A stretch of DNA of 34,554 nt from Burkholderiaceae bacterium (GCA_031276435.1 JAISNB010000037.1:1-34554); one strand, 5' to 3'. Counted from the stretch's first letter, positions 17,164 through 28,405 are shown. Notes: generated by a model from the letters alone, not told the origin. Numbers and translations are program-made.

Positions 17164-17802
17164 GTGTCCAAATCCAAGAACACCGCCGCTTCGCCACCGC
17201 CGCACCCTGTTGCGGACGCGGTTCTGGTCGAGCGCGCCGTGGCTGGCGACCAGCGCGCCTATGAGTTGCTGGTCATCAAGTACCAGCGGCGCATCGAACG
17301 CCTGATTGCCAACATGGTGCGAGACACCAATTTGGTGCAGGACATTGCCCAGGAGACGTTTTTGCGCGCATGGCGGGCCTTGCACCAGTTCCGGGGCGAG
17401 GCGCAGTTCTACACGTGGCTGTACCGCATTGCGGTCAACACCGCAAAGCGCGCGCTGCTGGAAAAAAAACGCGATCCCGTTATCATCGAAGCGTCCATGC
17501 AAAACACGGACGACGATGAAACTTTGCATCGCGCAAATGAACTAACGACCGAAGCCACCCCTGAGTCGGAGTTGGCGGCCCGCGAGATCGTGGCGGCTGT
17601 CAACGCGGCCATGGAAGCCTTGCCGCAGGATTTGCGACAAGCGGTGACCTTGCGAGAGATTGAGGGTTTGAGTTACGAAGAAATTGCCGAGGCCATGGAC
17701 TGTCCCATTGGCACGGTGCGCTCCCGGATTTTCCGGGCGCGCGAGGCCATTTCCGCCAGGGTCAAGCCGCTGCTCAGCCATCAAGGCGGCAAACGCTGGT
17801 AA
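17164..17802 (+). CDS. rpoE: ECF RNA polymerase sigma factor RpoE (AlgU-like)
   Basis: YQRRIERLIANMVRDTNLVQDIAQETFLRAWRAL, YTWLYRIAVNTAKR, REIEGLSYEEIAEAMDCPIGTVRSRIFRARE. Confidence 0.96.
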   Translation: MSKSKNTAASPPPHPVADAVLVERAVAGDQRAYELLVIKYQRRIERLIANMVRDTNLVQDIAQETFLRAWRALHQFRGEAQFYTWLYRIAVNTAKRALLEKKRDPVIIEASMQNTDDDETLHRANELTTEATPESELAAREIVAAVNAAMEALPQDLRQAVTLREIEGLSYEEIAEAMDCPIGTVRSRIFRAREAISARVKPLLSHQGGKRW

Positions 17803-17857
17803 AAGGTGGCCGCCAGTGGGCGCACACGGAAACACAAGATATCGAGCAAGGTGAGGC

Positions 17858-18529
17858 ATGAAACAGGTACAAGTGAGCAATCAGTCGGAGCCGGAGCCAG
17901 GGCGCCTGCCACCGGGGCAGGAGGTGCTGGAGTGCTTGTCGGCGTTCATGGATGGGCAGTCCAGCCCGGAAGATATGGATGCGCTTTGGCGTGATCTGGG
18001 CGACGCGAGGCTTCGCGAGGCGTGGGACACGTATCACCTGGTGGGCGATGTGCTGCGCGCGCAGCAGCCAGTGCAGGGCCTGGGCGATGCGCGCCTGCTG
18101 CCACGGCTGCGAGAGCAACTGGCGCAAGAGGCAAAGCCCCAAACGGCATGGCCCGCCGCCGCGCGACGCGCGTGGCCAGCCATTTTGGGCGACGGGCAAG
18201 AGGCGGCCAACGACGCGGTTTTCCGCTGGAAACTGGTGGCCGCTGTGGCCTCTTTCTTTGCCGTCGCGGTCATGGGATGGGCCGCGCTGGGCGGCGCTTT
18301 TGCGCCAGTGCCTGGGCCTGCTGAGGTGGTGCAAGGGCCTGTTGCTCCGGTCCGGCCGCTGCCGCAGCAGCAACAAATCATCGCCATGGATACCGATTCG
18401 GGCGCGACCATGCTGCGCGACGCCCGGCTTGACCAGTTGCTGGCCGCGCACCAGCAAGTCAGCGTGTCTGCGCTGGGCGCGACACCGGGTCTTTTGCGCA
18501 ACGCCACTTTCGAGGGAGCGGGCCGCTGA
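17858..18529 (+). CDS. rseA: Sigma-E factor negative regulatory protein (RseA/MucA-like)
   Basis: ECLSAFMDGQSSPEDMDALWRDLGDARLREAWDTYHLVGDVLR; single TM; directly follows rpoE. Confidence 0.88.
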   Translation: MKQVQVSNQSEPEPGRLPPGQEVLECLSAFMDGQSSPEDMDALWRDLGDARLREAWDTYHLVGDVLRAQQPVQGLGDARLLPRLREQLAQEAKPQTAWPAAARRAWPAILGDGQEAANDAVFRWKLVAAVASFFAVAVMGWAALGGAFAPVPGPAEVVQGPVAPVRPLPQQQQIIAMDTDSGATMLRDARLDQLLAAHQQVSVSALGATPGLLRNATFEGAGR

Positions 18530-19644
18530 TGCTGGTTGGCAAAGCAGTGGCCAGATTCTGGCGCGCGCCTTGCGCGAAACGCGCGTCGACAGCGCCCGCG
18601 GCGGCAGGGTGCGGCTGGAGCGCCGCGCGGGGGGGGCGCCTCTTTCATGTGCTGGGCTGCGCCTTGATTGCCGTGGGCGCGGCGCACGCCCAGGGCACTG
18701 CAATGACCGCGCCACCAGCGCGGGCCGGGGAGCCAGAGCGCGGGACGGCCGAGTGGCTGATGCGCCTGCAACAGGCGGGGCGCAGTCCGCGCTACGCCGG
18801 AACGGTGGTGATCTCGTCGTCAACGGGTGCGCTGTCGTCGGCGCGCATTGTGCGCCTGAGCGAAGGGGACAAGCGCATCGAGCGGGTAGAAACACTCACC
18901 GGCGCGCCGCGCATCACTTACCGCTACAACGGCACTGTGACCAGTTTCTGGCCGCAAAGTGGCATCAAGCGCATCGAGCAACATGAACCGCACAGCGTTT
19001 TTCCCAACATGCTCCTGCCCGGGCTGGATACGCTGGCCTCTGCGTTCTACAGCGCCGCGCCGCATGGGCATGACCGGGTGGCGGGCTATAACGCCGATGT
19101 CGTGATCTTCAAACCCAAGGACGATCTGCGGTATGGCTACCGCATCTGGAGCGACCAGAAAACGGGCATGGCACTGAAGATGCAGACGATGGCTGCCGAC
19201 GGGCGGGTTTTGGAGCAGGTCGCGTTTTCAGAACTGACGTTCAACACGCCCGTCAGTTTTGCCGCGCTGCTGCGGGCCATGGAGCAATCCGCGGGCTATC
19301 GCGTGATGCGCTCCAACCGGGTGGAAAGCGCGGCGCAGGCCGAGGGGTGGACGCTGAGCGCGCCGGTGCCTGGTTTTCGGTCGCAAAGTTGCTATCGCTA
19401 CTCTGGGGAGGCGGGCGACGGGGTGCATTGGGTTTTTTCGGATGGCTTGGCCTCGGTTTCATTGTTCATGCAGCCCTACGACGCGAATGTGCACGTCAGC
19501 GAGGGCGAGGCCGCCAGTGGCGCGACGCACACACTGACGTTTCGGCTCAGCGATCCGCAGGAAGAGTGGTGGTTGACAGCCGTGGGCGAAGTGCCAGCGC
19601 AGACGCTGCGACTGTTCGCGCAGCGCATCCAGCGCATTCAGTGA
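18529..19644 (+). CDS. rseB: MucB/RseB sigma-E regulatory protein
   Basis: WLMRLQQAGRSPRYAGTVVISSSTGALSSARIVRLSEGDKRIERVETLTGAPR; overlaps rseA stop (TGATG). Confidence 0.88.
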   Translation: MLVGKAVARFWRAPCAKRASTAPAAAGCGWSAARGGRLFHVLGCALIAVGAAHAQGTAMTAPPARAGEPERGTAEWLMRLQQAGRSPRYAGTVVISSSTGALSSARIVRLSEGDKRIERVETLTGAPRITYRYNGTVTSFWPQSGIKRIEQHEPHSVFPNMLLPGLDTLASAFYSAAPHGHDRVAGYNADVVIFKPKDDLRYGYRIWSDQKTGMALKMQTMAADGRVLEQVAFSELTFNTPVSFAALLRAMEQSAGYRVMRSNRVESAAQAEGWTLSAPVPGFRSQSCYRYSGEAGDGVHWVFSDGLASVSLFMQPYDANVHVSEGEAASGATHTLTFRLSDPQEEWWLTAVGEVPAQTLRLFAQRIQRIQ

Positions 19645-19721
19645 CGATTTTTGGTGGCTTGCTCCGCGTCGGGCGCGGGGCCGGTCTTGTTTTTGATTCC
19701 TTGAGATTTTTCGGAGGAAAT

Positions 19722-21263
19722 ATGAATTTCGAGTATGGAAATCGCCTTGTCAGGGCCATGGCGCTGGCTGGCTGCATGGCCGCCGCGCTGGGCAGTGGCC
19801 TAATGGCGCCCGCGGTGGCGCAAACGCCCGCGGCGGCGGCCAGTCAACCGCTGGTGCGCGGCCTGCCTGATTTCACCGAACTGGTCACGCAAGTGGGGCC
19901 AGCGGTGGTCAATATCCGGACGCTCGAGCGCATATCGGGCAGCAGCAGGCGCGGCGGCGGCAGCGGCGGCCCGCAGATGGACGAGGAAATGCAGGAGTTT
20001 TTCCGGCGCTTTTTTGGCGTGCCCATGCCGGAGACGCCGCGCGGCGCGCCCCGAAGCCAGGGCGGCGAGCCGGAGGAAGAAGAGCGCGAAGTGCCGCGCG
20101 GCGTAGGCTCGGGCTTCATCATCTCGGCCGATGGCTACATCATGACCAACGCCCACGTGGTCGAAGGCGCCGATTCCCTGCTGGTGACTTTGCCGGACAA
20201 GCGCGAATTCAAGGCGCGCATCATCGGTTCTGACAGGCGCTCCGACGTCGCGCTGGTCAAGGTGGACGCCACCGGACTGCCCACCGTGCACATTGGCGAT
20301 GTGAACAAGCTGCGCGTGGGCGAATGGGTGGTGGCCATTGGCTCGCCCTTCGGGCTTGACAGTTCGGTAACGGCTGGCATCGTCAGCGCCAAGCAGCGCG
20401 ACACGGGCGACTTTTTGCCGCTCATCCAGACTGACGTGGCCGTCAACCCAGGCAACTCCGGCGGCCCGTTGCTGAACATGCGCGGCGAAGTGGTGGGCAT
20501 CAACAGCCAGATCTATTCGCGTTCGGGCGGCTACATGGGCGTGTCGTTTGCCATTCCCATCGACGAGGCCATGCAGGTGAGCGAGCAACTGCGCGCCTCT
20601 GGCAAGGTCACGCGCGGGCGCATCGGCGTGCGCATCGATCAGGTCACCAAAGAGGTGGCCGACTCCATTGGCCTGGGCAAGGCGCGCGGCGCCATGGTGC
20701 GCTCGGTGGAAAGCGGCTCGCCAGCCGAAAAGGCGGGCGTTGAAGCGGGCGACATCATCATCCGTTTCGATGGCAAGCCGATCGAGAAAATGACCGATCT
20801 GCCGCGCCTGGTGGGCAACACCAAGCCGGGCACGCGCTCCACGCTGACCGTGTTCCGCCGTGGTGCCAGCCGCGATTTGGGCATTGTGATTGCCGAGATG
20901 GCAAGCGACGACGACGAATCGGGCAGCAAAAAGCCAGCGGCCTCTGAACCCAAACAACCGTCCAAAGCCACGCCGGGTGCCGAGTCGCTGGGCCTGACGC
21001 TCAGTGAATTGAGCAGCGCGCAAAAGAAAGAACTCAAGCTCAAGCACGGCGTGCGGGTAGACGCCGCCACCGACGCGGCGGCCAGGGCCGGTTTGCGCCG
21101 GGGCGACGTGATTTTGTCGGTGGGCAATGCCGAGGTCGGCAGCGTGAGTGACTTTGAGACGGCGCTCGCCAAGACCGAGCGCGGCAAAACCGTCACCCTG
21201 CTGGTCTTGCGCGGCGACATGGTGCAATACGTGCTGGTCCGGCGCGCGGCGGCGGCGCGTTGA
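19722..21263 (+). CDS. mucD: DegP/MucD family periplasmic serine endoprotease
   Basis: NAHVVEGAD, NPGNSGGPLLNMRGEVVGINSQI, two PDZ-like regions; RBS cggagg upstream of 19722. Confidence 0.95.
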   Translation: MNFEYGNRLVRAMALAGCMAAALGSGLMAPAVAQTPAAAASQPLVRGLPDFTELVTQVGPAVVNIRTLERISGSSRRGGGSGGPQMDEEMQEFFRRFFGVPMPETPRGAPRSQGGEPEEEEREVPRGVGSGFIISADGYIMTNAHVVEGADSLLVTLPDKREFKARIIGSDRRSDVALVKVDATGLPTVHIGDVNKLRVGEWVVAIGSPFGLDSSVTAGIVSAKQRDTGDFLPLIQTDVAVNPGNSGGPLLNMRGEVVGINSQIYSRSGGYMGVSFAIPIDEAMQVSEQLRASGKVTRGRIGVRIDQVTKEVADSIGLGKARGAMVRSVESGSPAEKAGVEAGDIIIRFDGKPIEKMTDLPRLVGNTKPGTRSTLTVFRRGASRDLGIVIAEMASDDDESGSKKPAASEPKQPSKATPGAESLGLTLSELSSAQKKELKLKHGVRVDAATDAAARAGLRRGDVILSVGNAEVGSVSDFETALAKTERGKTVTLLVLRGDMVQYVLVRRAAAAR

Positions 21264-21281
21264 CGCGCGTTGAAAGCGCCT

Positions 21282-21322
21282 GATCGGGCGGGTTGGCTGC
21301 TGCCAATGCCGCCCGCCCGATC
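21282..21322 (+). terminator. Strong hairpin after mucD (terminator-like, no clear U-tract)
   Basis: GATCGGGCGGG (21282-21292) / CCCGCCCGATC (21312-21322) perfect 11-bp arms; inner TTGGC-tgct-GCCAA. Confidence 0.5.
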
Positions 21323-21772
21323 CCCAATAGCCGTCAAAGCTGTGGGGTTATTCAGGGTTTCATGCCGAGTGATCTGCGATCAGGCCCGATGCTTGCTTGG
21401 CCGGGGCCAGTCAGCCAAAAAACTTTCCCGTATAATCCGCGGCCTGAATGCACCTGGGTGGACATATAAGGTCGCCGTGATTTCACATGACGAACAGAAA
21501 GCTGTGTTTATCCCAAGTGTTTCCTGCCATCCGCAGGTTGTCCACTGTTGCGAAAAAGTCTGTTGACAAGATGTTGATAATTTTTTGTTGCCGACCTGCA
21601 ACGCATGCATTTTAATGGATCAGAACATGGCTGAAGCCGCCTTTTTCCATACAATGGGGGTTCCAACTTTCGCAGTTGCCAAAGATTGTTGGTTGAGGGC
21701 GCGTCTTTCCAGGGCGTGCCCTTTTTTCATGTGCCGAGTCAAGCAAACTCAATCAGTTAGCAGCTTCCGTTG

Positions 21773-23581
21773 ATGAATCACATCAGAAATTTTTCGATCA
21801 TTGCGCACATCGATCACGGCAAATCGACGCTGGCCGACCGCTTGATCCAGCGCTGCGGGGGACTCGCCGAGCGCGACATGCAGGCGCAGGTCCTGGACTC
21901 CATGGACATTGAAAAAGAGCGGGGGATAACTATCAAGGCGCAGACCGCCGCGCTGCAATACAAGGCGCGCGATGGCGAGGTTTACAACCTGAATCTCATC
22001 GACACGCCGGGCCATGTGGACTTCAGCTACGAGGTCTCGCGCTCGCTGTCGGCGTGCGAAGGCGCCCTGCTGGTGGTGGATGTGTCGCAGGGTGTCGAGG
22101 CGCAGACCGTGGCCAATTGCTACACCGCGCTGGATCTGGGGGTCGAGGTGCTGGCGGTGCTCAACAAGATGGATTTGCCGCAGGCAGATCCCGAGCGTGC
22201 CAAGGCCGAGATCGAGGAGGTCATCGGCATCGACGCCAGCGAGGCGCTCGCCATTTCCGCCAAGACCGGACTGGGCATCGACGACGTGCTGGAGCAAATC
22301 GTCGCCAGGGTGCCGCCGCCCAAAGGCAACGCCGACGCGCCGCTGCGCGCCATGATCATCGACTCGTGGTTCGATGCCTATGTGGGCGTGGTGATGCTGG
22401 TGCGCGTGGTGGACGGTTGCCTGCGCAAGGGCGAGCGCATCAAGCTCATGGCCACCGGCGCGGCCTACGAGGCGGGCCAGCTTGGCGTGTTCACGCCAGC
22501 CAACCAGCCGCGCGAGCGGTTGCGGGCGGGCGAAGTGGGCTACATCATTGCGGGCATCAAGGAACTCAAGGCCGCCAAGGTGGGCGACACGGTGACGCTG
22601 GAGAAAAAGCTGCCCAACAACCTGGGGCCGGCAACGCAGGCCTTGCCCGGCTTCAAGGAAGTGCAGGCGCAGGTGTTCGCGGGCCTGTATCCCACCGAGG
22701 CCAACCAGTACGAGCAGTTGCGCGACAGCTTGGAGAAGCTGCAACTCAACGATGCCAGCCTGCGTTTCGAGCCAGAGGTCTCGCAGGCGCTGGGCTTTGG
22801 CTTTCGCTGCGGTTTCCTGGGGCTGTTGCACATGGAAATCGTGCAGGAGCGGCTGGAGCGCGAGTTCGACCAGGACTTGATTACCACGGCGCCCAGCGTG
22901 GTCTATGAAGTGCTCAAGGGCGATGGCCAGGTGCTGCTGGTGGAAAACCCGTCCAAAATGCCCGATGCCGGGCAAATCCAGGAAATCCGCGAGCCTGTCG
23001 TGACCGTGCACCTGTACATGCCGCCAGACTGCGTGGGGCCGGTGATGACGCTGGCCAATCAGAAGCGGGGCGTACAGATCAACATGGCCTACCACGGTCG
23101 GCAGGTGATGCTGACCTACGAATTGCCGCTGGGCGAGATCGTGCTAGACTTTTTCGACAAGCTCAAAAGCGTCTCGCGCGGTTATGCCAGCATGGATTAC
23201 GAGTTCAAGGAGTACCGCGCTTCCGATGTGGTCAAGGTGGACATTTTGCTCAACGGCGAGCGCGTGGACGCGCTGTCCATCATCGTGCACCGCTCGCAGG
23301 CGCAGCCGCGGGGGCGCGCCGTGGCGGCCAGGATGCGCGAAATCATCAGCCGCCAGCAGTTCGACGTGGCCATCCAGGCGGCCATTGGCGCGCACATCAT
23401 CGCGCGCGAGAACATCAAGGCCCTGCGCAAAAACGTGCTGGCAAAATGCTATGGTGGCGACATCACGCGCAAGCGCAAGCTATTGGAAAAACAGAAGGCA
23501 GGCAAGAAGAGAATGAAGCAGATTGGTTCGGTCGAGGTGCCGCAAGAGGCATTTCTGGCGATATTGCAGGTGCAAGAGTGA
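21773..23581 (+). CDS. lepA: Elongation factor 4
   Basis: [80 protein letters not shown]. Confidence 0.97.
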   Translation: MNHIRNFSIIAHIDHGKSTLADRLIQRCGGLAERDMQAQVLDSMDIEKERGITIKAQTAALQYKARDGEVYNLNLIDTPGHVDFSYEVSRSLSACEGALLVVDVSQGVEAQTVANCYTALDLGVEVLAVLNKMDLPQADPERAKAEIEEVIGIDASEALAISAKTGLGIDDVLEQIVARVPPPKGNADAPLRAMIIDSWFDAYVGVVMLVRVVDGCLRKGERIKLMATGAAYEAGQLGVFTPANQPRERLRAGEVGYIIAGIKELKAAKVGDTVTLEKKLPNNLGPATQALPGFKEVQAQVFAGLYPTEANQYEQLRDSLEKLQLNDASLRFEPEVSQALGFGFRCGFLGLLHMEIVQERLEREFDQDLITTAPSVVYEVLKGDGQVLLVENPSKMPDAGQIQEIREPVVTVHLYMPPDCVGPVMTLANQKRGVQINMAYHGRQVMLTYELPLGEIVLDFFDKLKSVSRGYASMDYEFKEYRASDVVKVDILLNGERVDALSIIVHRSQAQPRGRAVAARMREIISRQQFDVAIQAAIGAHIIARENIKALRKNVLAKCYGGDITRKRKLLEKQKAGKKRMKQIGSVEVPQEAFLAILQVQE

Positions 23582-24549
23582 TGCCGACTCTGACCGCTTT
23601 GGTGCTGGCCGCTTTTGCGGCCTATTGCGTGGCGTGGTACTTCGGGGCCATCGCTGGCAATTTTGCGTTGCTGCTGCTGGCCGCTTCGGTGGTCACTGGC
23701 GCCTACTGGATTGCCGAGCGTCTTTATTTTTTGCCGCGGCGCAAACGGGCCGCCGATGAGGCGGTGCGGGCCATCGAGCAGCGCCAGCAAGAACTGGCCC
23801 GGCAGGGCATCGCGCAAACCGATACCGTGAGCCTGGATGCCGTGCGCCAGCGGCAAATGCTCCAGCCCTGGTGGCTGGACTGGACGGCGGGGCTGTTTCC
23901 CGTCATCGTCATTGTCTTTTTGCTGCGCTCGTTTGTGTTCGAGCCGTTCAAGATTCCGTCCGGCTCCATGATCCCGACTTTGCGGATCGGAGACCTGATT
24001 CTGGTGAACAAGTTCACCTACGGACTCAGGCTGCCCGTGCTCAACACGCGCCTCACGCAGGGCAGCCCCGTGCGGCGCGGGGACGTGGTGGTGTTCCACT
24101 ACCCGCCCCAGCCCAGTGTGGACTACATCAAGCGGGTCATTGGCCTGCCGGGCGATGAGGTGAGCTATCTGGACAAGAAGCTGGCCATTAACGGGCAAGT
24201 CGTCGATGTCAGGCAGGTCGGCGATTTCTTCGACGATTCATCGATGATGTACTTCAGGCAGTTCGAGGAAAAACTGGGCGCCAAAAGCCACAGCGTCATC
24301 GTAGACGAGCGCCGCCCGGCTTACGTGATCGGCGTGGCCGAATTTGCGGGGCGCGACAACTGCCGCTACAGTGTCGAAGGGGTGACCTGCCGCGTCCCCG
24401 AGGGGCAGTACTTCATGATGGGCGACAATCGCGACAGGTCAGAGGATTCACGCTACTGGGGCTTCGTGCCCGACGAGAACATCGTGGGCAAGGCCTTTTT
24501 CGTCTGGATGAATTTTGGCGATCTGAAACGCATTGGTTCATTCAATTGA
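23581..24549 (+). CDS. lepB: Signal peptidase I
   Basis: FKIPSGSMIPTLRIGDLILVNKFTYGLRLP, RRGDVVVFHYPPQPSVDYIKRVIGLPGD, YFMMGDNRDRSEDSRYWGFVP. Confidence 0.96.
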   Translation: MPTLTALVLAAFAAYCVAWYFGAIAGNFALLLLAASVVTGAYWIAERLYFLPRRKRAADEAVRAIEQRQQELARQGIAQTDTVSLDAVRQRQMLQPWWLDWTAGLFPVIVIVFLLRSFVFEPFKIPSGSMIPTLRIGDLILVNKFTYGLRLPVLNTRLTQGSPVRRGDVVVFHYPPQPSVDYIKRVIGLPGDEVSYLDKKLAINGQVVDVRQVGDFFDDSSMMYFRQFEEKLGAKSHSVIVDERRPAYVIGVAEFAGRDNCRYSVEGVTCRVPEGQYFMMGDNRDRSEDSRYWGFVPDENIVGKAFFVWMNFGDLKRIGSFN

Positions 24550-24571
24550 TACTTCAAGAGGGGTTTGTGAC

Positions 24572-24943
24572 ATGGAAAATTTATTGCGGAAAAACGTGCA
24601 GCGCGGCATCTCCTTCATCGGGCTGCTGTTCTGGGCTGTGATTGTTGCGGTGCTGGCCGTGGTGGCCATTCGCACGGTCCCCACGGTCACGGAGTACATG
24701 TCCGTCAAAAAGGCGGCAAAGTCTGCGGCGTCCAGTGCGACCACCGTGCCTGAGGTGGTCGAGGCCTTTGACCGCCAGGCCGCGGTGAGTTACATCACAT
24801 CCATCACGGGCAAGGACTTGCAGGTCACCAAGAACGGCGACAACATCGTGGTGAATTTTTCCTACGAGAAGGAAGTGCCGCTGTTCGAACCCGTGTACCT
24901 GCTGATCAAGTACAGCGGCTCTTCCGGCTCGACCGATTACTGA
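24572..24943 (+). CDS. DUF4845 domain-containing protein
   Basis: QRGISFIGLLFWAVIVAVLAVVAIRTVPTVTEYMSVKKAA; position between lepB and rnc. Confidence 0.85.
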   Translation: MENLLRKNVQRGISFIGLLFWAVIVAVLAVVAIRTVPTVTEYMSVKKAAKSAASSATTVPEVVEAFDRQAAVSYITSITGKDLQVTKNGDNIVVNFSYEKEVPLFEPVYLLIKYSGSSGSTDY

Positions 24944-24950
24944 TCTGACG

Positions 24951-25652
24951 GTGGTCGCGTCAAACTTGGACGAGGCATTCGATCTTCTCCAGGACTGTCT
25001 GGGCCACCGCTTCAGGCAGCCTGATTTGCTGCGGCGCGCGCTGACACACCGGAGCTTTTCGGCAGAGCACAACGAGCGCCTTGAATTCCTGGGTGACTCC
25101 GTCCTCAACCTTGGCGTGGCGCATCTTTTGTTCGCATCGCTCAAGCAATTGCCCGAGGGCGATTTGTCGCGCCTGCGCGCCAATCTGGTCAGGCAATCAG
25201 CCCTGCACCAGATCGCGCTGAAACTGGGCCTGCCCAAACTGCTGCGGCTGGGCGAGGGCGAATTGCGCTCTGGCGGCGGGCAGCGCCCGTCCATATTGGC
25301 CGATGCGCTGGAAGCCGTCATCGGTGCGGTGTATCTCGATGGCGGCCACGACGCCGCACAAAAACTGGTCTGGCGTTTGTGCGACGGCGTGGATATTCGC
25401 CCCGGTATGTCCGGGGCCGCCAAAGACGCAAAAACCGCATTGCAGGAATGGTTGCAGGCGCGCAAATTGCGCTTGCCGCAATACACGGTGCTGGCGGCCA
25501 GCGGCGCCGCGCACAAACAGACTTTTGAAGTGCAATGCCAGGTGCCCGAAAAAAACCTGAGCACGCGCGGGCAAGGGCCTTCACACCGTGCGGCCGAACA
25601 AAGCGCGGCGGCGGCCATGCTGGTGCGGCTTGAGTCCTTGCAATACCAATGA
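24951..25652 (+). CDS. rnc: Ribonuclease III
   Basis: [48 protein letters not shown], dsRBD-like C-terminus; GTG start. Confidence 0.96.
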   Translation: MVASNLDEAFDLLQDCLGHRFRQPDLLRRALTHRSFSAEHNERLEFLGDSVLNLGVAHLLFASLKQLPEGDLSRLRANLVRQSALHQIALKLGLPKLLRLGEGELRSGGGQRPSILADALEAVIGAVYLDGGHDAAQKLVWRLCDGVDIRPGMSGAAKDAKTALQEWLQARKLRLPQYTVLAASGAAHKQTFEVQCQVPEKNLSTRGQGPSHRAAEQSAAAAMLVRLESLQYQ

Positions 25653-26683
25653 ACAACACCTCACCGCATGTCGTCGACACTGCCGCGGGCGCTGCGGCAA
25701 CTCCGGCAACAAACGCCGAAAACGGCCATGACGCGCGCCGCGCCGCCGGGCACGCGCCAGCAGCCGACGCGCTCCAGCAGCGTTGCGGCCTGATTGCCAT
25801 CGTGGGCAAACCCAACGTGGGCAAATCCACACTGCTCAACGCGCTGGTGGGGCAAAAAATCAGCATCACCTCGCGCAAGGCGCAAACCACGCGACACCGC
25901 ATCCTGGGCATTCGCACCTGTGTGGACGGCAGCGGCGGCGGCGCGCAATACGTTTTCATAGACACGCCCGGTTTCCAGACCCAGCATGGCGCGGCGCTCA
26001 ACAAGTCGCTCAACAAAACCGTGCTCGGCGCGCTCGATGGCATCGATCTGGTTCTTTTCGTGGTCGAGGCTGGCCGCTTCATGCCCGCGGACGCCCGGGT
26101 TCTCGCGCTGCTGCGCGAGAGCACGCCTGTGCTGCTGGTGGCCAACAAGCTCGACTGCGTGCGCCGCCGCGCCGAATTGGCGCCCTGGCTGCTGGAGATG
26201 CGGCAACGCCACCCGTTTGCCCAATACGTGCCCCTTTCCGCCAGGAACCCGCGCGACGTGCAAAACCTGCTTGACATTTGCCGACCCTACCTGCCAATGC
26301 AGCCCTGGTGGTACGACCGCGAGGACTTGACCGACCGCAGCGAGAAATTCCTCTCTGGCGAAATCGTGCGCGAGAAACTGTTTCGCCTGACGGGCGACGA
26401 ACTGCCTTACAGCTCGACCGTGGTGATCGACACCTTCACCGAAGAAAAAAGCCGGGAACATGGGCGCTTTGTGCGCATTGCCGCCACCATCGTGGTCGAG
26501 CGCGAAGGGCACAAGGCCATGGTTATTGGCGACAAGGGCGAGCGCCTCAAGCGCATCGGCACCGAAGCGCGCCAAGAGCTTGAAAAGCTGATGGACTGCA
26601 AGGTATTTTTGCAGTTGTGGGTCAAGGTGCGCTCGGGCTGGGCCGACGACGCCGCCCGCGTGCGCTCCTACGGCTATGAATAG
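25649..26683 (+). CDS. era: GTPase Era
   Basis: [52 protein letters not shown]-type C-terminus. Confidence 0.96.
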   Translation: MNNTSPHVVDTAAGAAATPATNAENGHDARRAAGHAPAADALQQRCGLIAIVGKPNVGKSTLLNALVGQKISITSRKAQTTRHRILGIRTCVDGSGGGAQYVFIDTPGFQTQHGAALNKSLNKTVLGALDGIDLVLFVVEAGRFMPADARVLALLRESTPVLLVANKLDCVRRRAELAPWLLEMRQRHPFAQYVPLSARNPRDVQNLLDICRPYLPMQPWWYDREDLTDRSEKFLSGEIVREKLFRLTGDELPYSSTVVIDTFTEEKSREHGRFVRIAATIVVEREGHKAMVIGDKGERLKRIGTEARQELEKLMDCKVFLQLWVKVRSGWADDAARVRSYGYE

Positions 26684-26790
26684 GCGGCGGCAATGGGGCG
26701 CTGCAATCTGCTGGCAAAGCTGTCTGGCGGCAGCAGGCGGTTGCGCCGCACCATGACGAGCGCCCAGCCACTGGAAGGCGGCCACCAGCC

Positions 26791-27573
26791 ATGAGTCGCA
26801 TCAACCATGAGCCGGGTTATGTGCTCCACCACTACGACTGGAGCGAAACCAGCCTGATCCTGGAAGTGTTTTGCCGCAACCACGGGCGCATGGCGCTTGT
26901 GGCCAAAGGCGCCAAGCGGCCATCGTCCAGCTTTCGCCCGGTCTTGCTGCCCTTGCAGCCTTTGCTGCTGAGCTGGGGCGGGGACGCCGAAATCCGCACC
27001 CTCAAAAGCGCCGAATGGGCAGGCGGCAAAGTCATGCCCACGGGCGAGCGGCTGCTCTACGGCTATTACGCCAACGAATTGCTCATGCGCCTGCTGGCGC
27101 GCGAAGACGCGCATGAACGCCTGTTCGACGCCTACGCCGCGCTGGTTCACGTACTGGCTGGCGACGGCGCGGGTGACGCGCTGCACGCCGCGGCCTTGCG
27201 CAGCTTCGAGCTGATCTTGCTGCGCGAATCCGGGCACCTGCCCGCGCTCGATCAGCAAACGCTGACGCTGAAGGCGCTGGAGTCGCCAGCCGCCTACACC
27301 CTGGACGCGCAAAACGGTTTGCGCGCTGCCACCACCATCACGGACAAAGCAGCCCCGGCAGCGCCCTGGCTGGCGGGCGCCAGTTGGACAGCATTGTCCA
27401 GGGCCTTGGCCTCTGACATGCCCTTTGCCGCCATATTCCAGGCCTGCGCCGATCTGCCCGGCGAACAGCGCACGGCCCTGCGCCTGCTGCTGCGCGAACT
27501 GCTCGACCACCATTGCGGAACCAACATGTTGCGCACCCGCCAGTTGTTTCAGGACTTGCAGGCTTTCCAATGA
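26791..27573 (+). CDS. recO: DNA repair protein RecO
   Basis: GYVLHHYDWSETSLILEVFCRNHGRMALVAKGAKRPSSSFRPVLLPLQPLLLSWGG. Confidence 0.94.
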   Translation: MSRINHEPGYVLHHYDWSETSLILEVFCRNHGRMALVAKGAKRPSSSFRPVLLPLQPLLLSWGGDAEIRTLKSAEWAGGKVMPTGERLLYGYYANELLMRLLAREDAHERLFDAYAALVHVLAGDGAGDALHAAALRSFELILLRESGHLPALDQQTLTLKALESPAAYTLDAQNGLRAATTITDKAAPAAPWLAGASWTALSRALASDMPFAAIFQACADLPGEQRTALRLLLRELLDHHCGTNMLRTRQLFQDLQAFQ

Positions 27574-28361
27574 ATACCACCGCCCCGCCTGCCACCACCC
27601 GGCTTTCGGTCAACGTCAACAAGGTTGCCCACCTGCGCAACACGCGGCATCTGGGCATCCCGGATGTCGTGCGCGCGGCCACCCTGTGCCTGCAAGCTGG
27701 CGCGCAGGGCATCACGGTGCATCCGCGGCCCGACGAGCGCCACATCCGCGCCGCCGACGTGCACGCCATCGCACAACTGCTGCAAGCGTGGCCTGGCCGC
27801 GAATACAACATCGAGGGCAACCCGGGCCACAACCTCATGGGCTTTATGGAAACCGCGCGGCCCGACCAATGCACCTTCGTACCCGACAGCATTGACCAAT
27901 TCACCAGCGACCATGGCTGGGCGCTTGGCGACGCGGCGGTGCGCGCGCAACTGGCGCCGCTGATCGCGCGCGCGCGCGCGCTGGGCGCGCGCGTCAGCCT
28001 GTTCGTCGACCCCGACCCCGCGCTGATGGCGCATGCCAAGGCATTGGGCGCAGACCGCGTAGAACTGTACACCGAGCCTTACGCCGCCGCCTGGGCCAGT
28101 GGCGACGCTGCGCAGCGCCAGGCGGCGCTTGATCGCTATGCGCAAGCCGCCCGGGCCGCGCAAACCTGTGGCTTGCAGGTCAACGCCGGACACGACCTGA
28201 ATCAGGACAACCTCACCGCGTTTTTGCGCCACGTACCGCAAGTGGCCGAGGTCAGCATCGGCCATGCCCTGATTGCCGACGCGCTGGAAGCGGGATACGC
28301 AGCCACTGTGCGGGCTTATCTGGCCTGCATTGCGGCAGCGGTGGCAGGGCAGCGGCGCTGA
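27570..28361 (+). CDS. pdxJ: Pyridoxine 5'-phosphate synthase
   Basis: LSVNVNKVAHLRNTR, QGITVHPRPDERHIR, EYNIEGNP, LQVNAGHDLNQDNL, EVSIGHALIADAL. Confidence 0.96.
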   Translation: MNTTAPPATTRLSVNVNKVAHLRNTRHLGIPDVVRAATLCLQAGAQGITVHPRPDERHIRAADVHAIAQLLQAWPGREYNIEGNPGHNLMGFMETARPDQCTFVPDSIDQFTSDHGWALGDAAVRAQLAPLIARARALGARVSLFVDPDPALMAHAKALGADRVELYTEPYAAAWASGDAAQRQAALDRYAQAARAAQTCGLQVNAGHDLNQDNLTAFLRHVPQVAEVSIGHALIADALEAGYAATVRAYLACIAAAVAGQRR

Positions 28362-28405
28362 GCGCGTCCCGGCAGGCGCCGCTTGACGCCAAGGCCAAGG
28401 GGTGT

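Noticed and set aside
21585-21773. 62-aa ORF before lepA
   Set aside because: No signal, domain or RBS; likely chance ORF.
27965-27981. Alternating CG run in pdxJ (possible Z-DNA or phase-variable repeat)
   Set aside because: Encodes ARARA in frame and fits ordinary high-GC codon usage; too short to argue for function.
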